Origin: Enchytraeus crypticus
Lineage: Eukaryota; Annelida; Clitellata; Enchytraeida; Enchytraeidae
Length of the DNA: 64,000 nt
Assembly: GCA_905160935.1 (NCBI GenBank)
Contig: CAJHZI010000478.1
Location: 1,729,001-1,793,000, forward strand
Direction: 5' to 3'
Translations under genes and position numbers: made by a program
The notes under the pieces: model-generated
Told to the model about the DNA's origin: nothing
The model's database searches: none
The model's input: the letters and a program-made list of their open reading frames with translations, nothing else
Shown: positions 56,421-64,000 of the stretch, in pieces
Layout: each line of letters starts with the position of its first letter
How positions within the stretch are numbered: the stretch's first letter is position 1

Positions 56421-56545
56421 TCTGGAGCCAGTGGCGATGTCGGTAAGATACTCGGCCTCGGATCAGTAGGTGCGGGGTACATATCCTAGGCTCACTGTCA
56501 CTGAAATCACTTTTTAGTGAAGAAACTGACGTTAACTTTATCTAT
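56421..56545 (+). mobile_element. SINE-A copy, plus strand
   Basis: TCTGGAGCCAGTGGCGATGT, CGGTAAGATACTCGGCC, GGATCAGTAGGTGCGGGG, CACTGTCACTGAAATCAC and AAGAAACTGACGTTAACTTT. Box A kept, box B damaged (GGGTACATATCC). Confidence 0.88.
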
Positions 56546-57130
56546 ACCATATAGTTTAGTTACTGACTGATTTTTTTAGACTGCAACCAAGCTGTGCATG
56601 TCAAATAGGTTTATCTTTAGTAATATGTTTATTATTTTCGTTATTTACTTAATAATTCGTTTTCATTATATTTTGCTATAAATTTTGTGCAACAGGAAAT
56701 TTACTCTTTGTTTCGATAGTATAGTTTATAAAATTCTGGCGAGTTAAAAGCAATTACAAAACTGCGCTGTCACCTGGTGAAATGAAATTTATAAAATTAT
56801 GTACCGAGCATCCTAAAAAGATGACTAACTTCTAGTCTATCTCTTCAGTTAGTTCGATTGATTAGTTTTTAATCTACCGAGTGCGCTGTAAGTAAATTTT
56901 AAGAAAACTACTGGAAGACTGTGTTCAGATATAGAACAATCATAGCGTCTATTGAAAGCATGCTAAACGTGAAGCTGTTTATTTTTTACCAATACTCCAC
57001 AATATCAACTACTGCATTAAATCAAGTTATGCATTTAACGGGAGCGGCTACAGTATATTATAAAAACATATTTTTCTTGTTTGATTATCAGATTTTAAGA
57101 GAACTTAATAAAATTACCAATGAAAGAAAG
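56546..57130. other. Unassigned AT-rich stretch
   Basis: An 86-codon frame (56921-57181) is not recognised and runs into element D. Confidence 0.45.
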
Positions 57131-57254
57131 GGCATTCGGTGGGTGAGCGCCTTGGCTTCAGAAATTGCTACAGAAATTTAAAAGAATGAATAAAAATGAA
57201 GGTCTTTTCGTACCCCGACCCTAGTTAAACTGGAATTTAAGTGAAGATGATGAT
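57131..57254 (+). mobile_element. Element D 3' portion with GAT tail
   Basis: CATTCGGTGGGTGAGCGCCT, TGGCTTCAGAAATTGCTACA, GAAATTTAAAAGAATGAATA, ACCCCGACCCTAGTTAAACT, then GAAGATGATGAT. Defines the family with 31440-31602. Confidence 0.7.
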
Positions 57255-57631
57255 ATGAGAAATTAATAAATAATTCTTTTAATTCTTTATTCTCAGATAG
57301 ACGCTTACTACTCAGACTTGCGATCAATGCTGTAGTCAGATTTTAGATTAGAAAACAATGATTTTCTGAGAAACGGAGCTGTTAAAAATAATGACACGAT
57401 ACATAGTTGCTTCGGCGCATTAATTTCAACAATTGTCTTTTGTAAAACTAATTTTGCGAATGCAGGAGATGTCCATATCCTGCATTCGTATCAAGTAAAT
57501 TCAATAAATTATCACAAATGAAATTGTATAAAATAACGCTATCGAATAACATGAAAAGTTGAAATAATGTCGCATCGTAGTTTGAATAACATGAGTTTAT
57601 CAGTAAACATTTTATACTTAATAACCTCTTA
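57255..57631. other. Unassigned AT-rich stretch
   Basis: Nothing recognised. Confidence 0.5.
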
Positions 57632-57995
57632 GGTCCCCGTGTTGTGTTCGGGTGTGGTTGGACTACTTCAGAATAGGGCAACCGCAAACAATCTGGGCGT
57701 GTACGTAAGAGGCTACTAAAGTCAGGAGCTGAGGATGGCAAGAGGGGAACCACCTAATCATGAAATATTTTCCCTCAGGATTAAACGGTAATTAATCCAC
57801 CTGACTGAGGAAGGCAACGGGAAACCACCTCGGAAGCCATATTTTTCCCAAGCCATAGGCTACATAAGGTATGGATAAGGCACAGACTTTGTGAAGGGAT
57901 CAACTTGTGGATCTAAGGAGTGTTCTTATGGAGCGAGAAAACAGACTTTGAGTATGTACCTTGAACCTGCCACTTGGCAGTGCACTGAAGAATAC
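57632..57995 (+). mobile_element. SINE-B, full-length reference copy
   Basis: GTCCCCGTGTTGTGTTCGGG, CAACCGCAAACAATCTG, GCAACGGGAAACCACCTCGG, CACAGACTTTGTGAAGGG and GTTCTTATGGAGCGAG lead to the 3' hairpin CCTGCCACTTGGCAGTGCAC (57966-57985), then TGAAGAATA. Stem CTGCC/GGCAG, loop ACTT. The GA tail is nearly absent. Confidence 0.9.
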
Positions 57996-58499
57996 GAATC
58001 TTAAGATTATTAAACCTTAAAAATCTGAATAATCTAATATTATAACCTTAATGACCAAGTAATGGTGACCCAATATTCGGTAGTCATCCATCATTTTTCC
58101 ATCATCATCATGAATTTAAGACCTATACTTGGTTATTATTGCTGAATTTTAATTAGATTATATGATTTAAAATGGATTCCATACTTAGATATAAACTTTA
58201 AAGAATGATGACGTCTCATGATGAGAAACGAGAAATCATTTACATGAATGTGGAACACTGAGTTTTTGGGTTACCGATTACATCAATATCTGTCACCCGA
58301 GATTTGTGTCAGACATATGGTAGAATATGAATCGGCAATAAAAGAGTGTCAACAAAATTACTATTGTATAAAATTTTGGTGTATGACTATAAAAGTGAGT
58401 ATATGAAGCTAAATTCTCATATCACCATCAAGTACTTTAGGAATATAACTAAGGTGCATTTTGATAAGTTTTTCTTTTCTTTTCTTCAAATATTAGTTA
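57996..58499. other. Unassigned AT-rich stretch
   Basis: Nothing recognised. Confidence 0.5.
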
Positions 58500-58545
58500 A
58501 ACTTTAAATCACCTAACATACCCAATCTCTGCCTGCCTCTGTCAT

Positions 58546-58614
<69 letters not shown>
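58500..58614 (-). mobile_element. LINE-F internal scrap beside a TA tract
   Basis: AACTTTAAATCACCTAACAT, ACCCAATCTCTGCCTGCCTC matches the part of LINE-F at 46845-46890. A (TA)n tract (58548-58614) follows at once. Confidence 0.6.
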
Positions 58615-58618
<4 letters not shown>

Positions 58619-58639
58619 TACTACTGAGAAGTTAAGAAT

Positions 58640-58957
58640 TGTAGAAAACAAGGTCAATGACTGCCCGAGGCGTATTCAACTCTTTCCATGATTTACTCGA
58701 ATACTGGGCAAGTGACAGTGGAGCAGTTGAACCTGGGGCCTCGGGCTACGCTGCTTGCTGATTGGACAATAAATCCAACACCCATCGGATTAGCGCTAAT
58801 CCCCAAAAATAATTTGGTTTACGCTCTCAGCGCAGGACGTAATTGGGTACCTAAGTCCTTGCACACGAGAGCTAATGGTTCACATTATATCAGATACTAC
58901 TGTGACTGTAGTGTAACAGTTTTAATTAGTCGGATTTCTAGAAAATGTAATTACTGA
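58640..58957. other. GC-richer patch with 89-codon frame
   Basis: The plus-strand frame 58688-58957 (VEQLNLGPRATLLADWTINP, then IGLALIPKNNLVYALSAG) is unrecognised. A perfect 16-bp palindrome (GGATTAGCGCTAATCC) sits at 58787-58802. Could be a worn exon or transposon end. Confidence 0.3.
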
Positions 58958-59009
58958 TTGTTTATTCGGTGCAATAAAAATGTAGTAAAATTGAGTAGGC
59001 TAGTTGTTC

Positions 59010-59130
59010 ATTAATAAACAGTAATGAACATTATTGAGCACTAATGAGCACTTATGAACACTATTTTGAAACAATGAGCACTAATGAACACCAATGAGCA
59101 CTGATGAGCACTAATAAGTAGAAATTTGAT
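59010..59130. repeat. Degenerate TAATGAGCAC/TAATGAACAC repeats
   Basis: About ten imperfect 10-11-bp units with some insertions. Confidence 0.75.
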
Positions 59131-59686
59131 CAACTATAGACCTTTTATTAAGCTTTTTACTGTTTTTACTTTGAAAAAGAATCACCTTATATAATTACTC
59201 ATTCCTTGGAGGCGCCACTGTGCATTCAACAGCTGATTGTTTTACGAAAGGCATTTATAATATAAGATTTCCCATATAAAGAATATATCATCTCTATATA
59301 TTTTAGCTAGACATATTAAATGTAAACTATGACATTATTTTATCATCATTTAATAAGTTATCGAAATATAGATTCCTTTCTAAGTTATACTAAGTCATTT
59401 TGTTAAAAGGATGAATTAATATATAATAAATACATGTATATGCGTATGTATTAAATATTGCCTGCCTTGAATATAAACTCACACCTCTCCATAATCTCCC
59501 ACCAGAGGCCCACCTCTTTGTTCATCGTCTTTGCAGAGCTGTCACTAAATATTATAAAAGGTCAATAAAGGCAATTCAATCGCGAAAGTTTTGGATCTGA
59601 CCACAATTATTTAGTGTTTTTTTACATAAATAAAGACAAATTGATCTCACTGATTATTACTTTCGCCGTTTTGATCAATGAATTTA
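59131..59686. other. Unassigned AT-rich stretch
   Basis: Nothing recognised. Confidence 0.5.
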
Positions 59687-59722
59687 CTTGTAGATCAAAT
59701 ATTTTACTATTTGATCTACAAG
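59687..59722. repeat. Perfect 15-bp inverted repeat, 6-base loop
   Basis: CTTGTAGATCAAATA at 59687-59701 and its exact reverse complement at 59708-59722. No T-run follows, so a transcription terminator is not implied. Confidence 0.95.
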
Positions 59723-61084
59723 ATAACTAACAATTGTCAATACTGCACTATCAATAAAAATTTTCGTCCAATAGCTCAAGGAGATTTCTGAATAAACGGG
59801 GACAGACATAATTTTAACATCAAATTCCGTTAAATACAGTATAAATTGGCAGGCATTTATAACCTTTATTATCTTATAATAAATTAATAATCAATCGGTC
59901 TGACAGCTTTAAATTGCGCAGAAGAATTGTAGCAAGCAGATCGAATGTCATAGATATAATTAGATACCGCTTAACGCAATCGCTCAAGAAAAAGCTGTTT
60001 TATGAGCGAATTTTTGACAAAGATATAATATGTTAAAAAATATTTGCATCATGCTGGGGAAATAAATTCTTTAAAATCCTAACATTGGCATTTAGGCGTA
60101 AATTAAATTTCACTGACATTAGTCGGAAAGATCGTTTAGGTTTCAAATTCGAAGACTAGATTTTTCACACGTATTTCTATAGTCAGGTTTCATGGTAAAA
60201 CCTTGAACTTTATTAAATATTTGACATAGTTTATATCAAATAAGAAGTTTCATGAAAGTCGGCATTTACTAATATTATTTGATTGTTTACTTTTGATTAA
60301 ACATAGACTAAACAGAACTGCAGGGTACTCCGAAGCGTAGGATTCCTTTCATAACTCTAAGGTAAGAATGTCTCAAAGTAATTTCGAAGAATTTCCTTCC
60401 CAATTCCGATCTCATCAGAATATTATACATTCAATATTCATTTATTACTATTAATCGTCTTCCAGGAGTAGACTCTCTTTGATCCTAGTGCACATTTTAC
60501 TCAACAGAATTCTAAAGAATCGAGAACATCTCACTGCTATAAAGGCGAATTAGTGACTACTGCTAAACGTAATTTTCTCACTCGCCGGTGCGTGTCTTAC
60601 CTTACTCAATTATCGATGGTTTACTAGTTATCCGCAATCTCATCCTAGTATCCTTGGTGGCGATCCGGGACAGGGATTTGTTATTTTCCGGATTGGTAGC
60701 TACCTAGGCCTTATCTTTCCGTAGTTTTTCAATATCACTGCTTAAATCGGCATGGTCTGCTTTTCTTACCATAAGGCTAGATTTTAAAATATGATACCCT
60801 ACCATAACTCCGTAACTGGATATGTCAGTATTTTAATCCAGAAGTTTAGATATGCAACTATTTTCTTCATATTCATGTCCAACTCTGGAAGTATTATAAA
60901 TATTTGTAGGAATGTTTTCAGACTAACGTTAGATGAAAATAAGACAAATTGCGCAAATATTATACGCAGAAGTTTTGCTGATTTATTCAGGGATGTTTAA
61001 GAAAAAACTTAGCAAACATTAATTGTTTACATTTGACTAAAAAAGTAATTTTCTCCCACAAGTATCACTCAAGTATGCCTGAGG
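59723..61084. other. Mostly AT-rich, no gene recognised
   Basis: 60590-60720 is slightly GC-richer. Nothing else supported. Confidence 0.45.
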
Positions 61085-61325
61085 AAAAGGATTCAGTATT
61101 TTGAGTCAACAATCCGCCACTTCCTATGCTCTACAATGCCGGACAGGACTTCAGTCCAGGTCCAGAACTTAGGACCCCCACTCGCTGGGAACAATGATTT
61201 GTTGCAGCAGATCGGACAACTAAAGCCGTCTCAATAATTTCCGCCAATCGCCAATTACGTCTCGATATCCTCCTCACAACGTTTCTTAGATATGCCAAGA
61301 ATTGTGGGGTTCGAGGCACTCTTTA
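61085..61325. other. GC-richer patch, possible coding remnant
   Basis: Plus strand, allowing one stop (TGA near 61198), reads TTKAVSIISANRQLRLDILL, then TTFLRYAKNCGVRGTLY. The opposite strand has a 62-codon frame (61131-61319). Composition differs from the flanks, but no family is recognised. Confidence 0.3.
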
Positions 61326-62278
61326 CTGAGATGGGTCAAGGGTTGAGAAATTTTGTAAAACTGAAGGACATATTAAAATACTGATTTAACCAAATTATAA
61401 TTTTTCTTGTGTCATTATAATTGAGCATAGTTGCAGCTGAAAACCTTTTGTGCATTAAAGAGTCATGGCTAGATTATCAAATGATAGTAGCGTGTTCCTA
61501 CAGGCAATTTTATTTGACAAATATGTGTCAAATAGCGACAATTAAAGCAAACATAATTATAGACCTTCACTTCACTAGAAAAATCACTAGAATATATGGC
61601 AAATTTCAATAGAATATATGCAAAATAGCTCATCCTTTTTGCCACAGTTATTAGGAATAGAAATATTAAAGATAATAATTATATCATGTATATCGCTCAT
61701 TTTGTGAATTATGTAATTATATTACATAACTGAAGTAATAGGCTGCAGTGCTTTAATGAGCGGAACAGTTGATTGCAGGTAAATATTCTGCCTTGAAACT
61801 AGCATCTGGCCGATATCAAGAAAAGAAACCAAGATGGTTTACTTTACGTATAGTAAGAGGTAAAAGAAGAGTTAGTTAAAATCTGGGGTTTAAACTGTGT
61901 TGGCAGTATTCCTCAACAAGTTATATTTTGTTGCCGCTAATTTTGACAAGTTACGTTCGATACAATTGCAGAAGTTTATTTTTATTCGAGTCACTTGGCA
62001 CAATCCCACACATAATTTAAATCAGTCTGTTACGATGGGCTTTTAATCTCATTCATTTCACGGCTGGAAAATCTGTAATAGAGCGGATTAAGCGAATAAA
62101 GACGGCAGTATATTATTAACGTCGTTATTGGCTAAATGAGCCCAGTACCAATAGTTCAATAATCTACATCATTTCTTGGCATTTCTGTGTGAGATTAATG
62201 AACTCTAGTAGATCATATAACTATCAAAAATAATAATAAAATATAAATTAATTAATGTAAGTTAAATATATCATATAA
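61326..62278. other. AT-rich, no recognisable feature
   Basis: Nothing supported. Confidence 0.5.
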
Positions 62279-62330
62279 TATTGTTTATATTGTTTGTAAT
62301 ATTGTAATATTACAAACAATATGAACAATA
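62279..62330. repeat. 52-bp near-perfect palindrome
   Basis: The two 25-bp arms are complementary except for one T-G pair; only two bases are unpaired at the centre (62304-62305). Contains TTGTAATATT and its complement. Confidence 0.93.
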
Positions 62331-62399
62331 AGTGATATTCATAAACATTGCTGTTGCGTATTTCTGTAAAAACTTATTCATAATGATATACCTTTATGT

Positions 62400-62855
62400 T
62401 ACCACTATTCGTTGCTATTAAATAATGTTGTAAATTCTGTTTATAAATTTCAACAAGTTTCGGAATTTGCTATACCATCGTTCAGAACCTTCTGCCGCGA
62501 AAAGTATATCGCTGTACAAGGCCCTAGATACTGGCTATCCCTTCCACCTAATTTACGATCATCTCATTCTGTTAACTGTTTCAATATAAATCTTCGTCAG
62601 TACTTATTAAATAGTTATTAATGATACTGATCTTAAATGTATAATTATGCCTACCTATTATCATTAATTTTCTTTATTTTGAATTTCTTTATTTCAATTC
62701 TTTTATCTATATACTTTATATTTTCGTTTTAGGTTCACCATGGTTCACATTTAAATTGTGTTCACTTATTGCATTTACTTGTTTGTTTGCATTGCTTGTG
62801 AACTATACAGGATTGAATGACCCTTTTTAGTGATCTAAATAAATAAATAAATATT
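62400..62855 (+). pseudogene. CR1/L2-like LINE 3' end with AAATA tail
   Basis: The frame to 62621 ends with IPSFRTFCREKYIAVQGPRY, WLSLPPNLRSSHSVNCFNIN and LRQYLLNSY, stop. The order R-x-N/F...G-P-x-x-W-x-S-L-P...R-S...F-K-x-x-L-x-x-Y-L-L is the usual C-terminus of CR1/L2-like LINE polyproteins in invertebrates. It is followed by a ~200-bp 3' UTR and a GATCTAAATAAATAAATAAA tail (62833-62854), the normal end of such elements. The copy is 5'-truncated. Its final codons are intact, so it is younger than the related fragment at 34937-35470. Confidence 0.72.
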
Positions 62856-64000
62856 ATGCAATAATTTAATATTAATATAATATCCATACAGTAATACATA
62901 TAAATATAATAATACATAGTAATAATATATAAATACTAAGTCATCATAAATTGAATATTAATTATATTTGTTGTTGATTTTTGCTATTTCCTTCATTATA
63001 TGATTATTAATTATCGTTGCGTACATACAGTATGCTGTACAATGGAGTACCTTACAGTCATCGTCAAATACGATTAATCTTTCAACAATTCGGGGCATTT
63101 TCAATCCAGTCAGTACTCGGTCTTAAACATTTTCATACATGTATATAAAACGTTTTCTGCTTCATTACTTACAATGTGTATGAATACGATGTGTTATGTA
63201 TTGATCACTATGCACGCCTGAATTAAACCAATAAAATAATTTGTGAGATAAATATAAAAAATGTAAAACAAATATCAAAGATGTGTATAACTGTTTACGA
63301 ATATATGACATAATTACTTTAAAGTCCGAATGTTTCACAAATCATTCAAAATGCAGCTTGAACAAGAAATCATTTTATCATATGCTTATTGATAAATAAT
63401 TAATATCAACTTGTAGTCTCTTCTTGAAATTGCAAATATTATGAATTTATTATCAGATTTTATGGTTCTTATTCCATATGCTAAAATATTTCGGCAAAAA
63501 TGTTTTTGAAAGATAAAGCATAAGTGAAATTTAACAGAGCACTGGAATCAGGTAGAGAGCGATATAGAGTAGCATCCAATACAAACGATATCAACAATAC
63601 AGTTTCATGTTTTGGGTCGATTAATCAGTGGTAGCTTAACTCCTGTGAGAATAAGGAACAAAATGGCCCTGGAATGAATCAAACTCATGCAAGGAAATCT
63701 ACTCATTAAGATTGATGGCTCAAGAATTAGGACAAAGATCCTATCTAAAGGGTTGACAGAAATAACAACAACCTGAATACCATCAGCTTCATTAATTGTA
63801 ATAATTATTATTAACGCCAAAGCTGTAGCAGCTGTCAAGAAAATTAGGAAATTTCAATATTAGTCATCACAATTTTAAATAATTTATGTCGTCGTTGCGG
63901 CTATCCTTTCTGTACTGAGAGTTTCATGCTTGATGGAACCACTAACCATGACACATAGGTTAATATTTTAAATATGTATGCTACACTAATTCGAGCTAAA
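62856..64000. other. AT-rich, no recognisable feature
   Basis: Nothing supported to the end of the window. Confidence 0.5.

Noticed and set aside
59687..59722. Transcription terminator
   Set aside because: No U-run after the hairpin and the genome is not bacterial.

Overview
This is a repeat-dominated, AT-rich piece of a metazoan nuclear genome with no complete host gene that I can support. The basis for calling it an animal genome is indirect: long introns or intergenic DNA with abundant microsatellites, several families of tRNA-like SINEs, remnants of at least four kinds of non-LTR retrotransposon, and a short interstitial tract of CCCTAA telomere repeats (TTAGGG type, which fits lophotrochozoans or deuterostomes better than insects). 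A marine invertebrate such as a mollusc is my best guess, but this is inference and the species cannot be read from the sequence.

Layout. 1-1480 is a 41-bp minisatellite. 1.5-9 kb is AT-rich DNA with SINE copies and two more tandem arrays (31 bp at 2.8 kb, 20 bp at 7.2 kb). 9-16 kb has a decayed reverse-transcriptase fragment, two copies of a ~350-bp SINE (called SINE-B here) and a G-quadruplex-like tract. 16.1-18.7 kb is the richest locus: a 5'-truncated, broken retrotransposon with a reverse transcriptase and a restriction-like endonuclease C-terminus, sitting inside an AAT-repeat tail of an older SINE, next to a tiny retrocopy with a visible target-site duplication. 19-34 kb is mostly unassignable AT-rich DNA with LINE 3' ends, SINE tails, a 95-bp TA tract and a 141-bp foldback. 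34.6-36.8 kb has a LINE C-terminal fragment followed by 64-bp, 12-bp and 15-bp tandem arrays. 37-48 kb has LINE/SINE tails, microsatellites, interstitial telomere repeats and one convincing candidate host exon on the minus strand (44805-45045). 49.8-51.1 kb is a GC-richer block with nested repeats and a reading frame carrying a 44-residue repeat. 51-64 kb returns to SINEs, microsatellites and one more LINE 3' end.

How the parts relate. The repeats form a small ecosystem. SINE-A (tRNA-derived, ~130 bp, 8 copies) and SINE-C share a 3' core containing GAGGAAACNGACGTTAA and carry ATT/AAT tails. SINE-B and the coding LINE-F end in the same ~30-nt sequence with a small hairpin followed by GA or GAA repeats, the arrangement expected if LINE-F machinery mobilised SINE-B. 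Element D ends in GAT repeats. Many of the microsatellites in the window can be explained as tails of these elements. Family names A, B, C, D, E, F and G are labels used only in this annotation.
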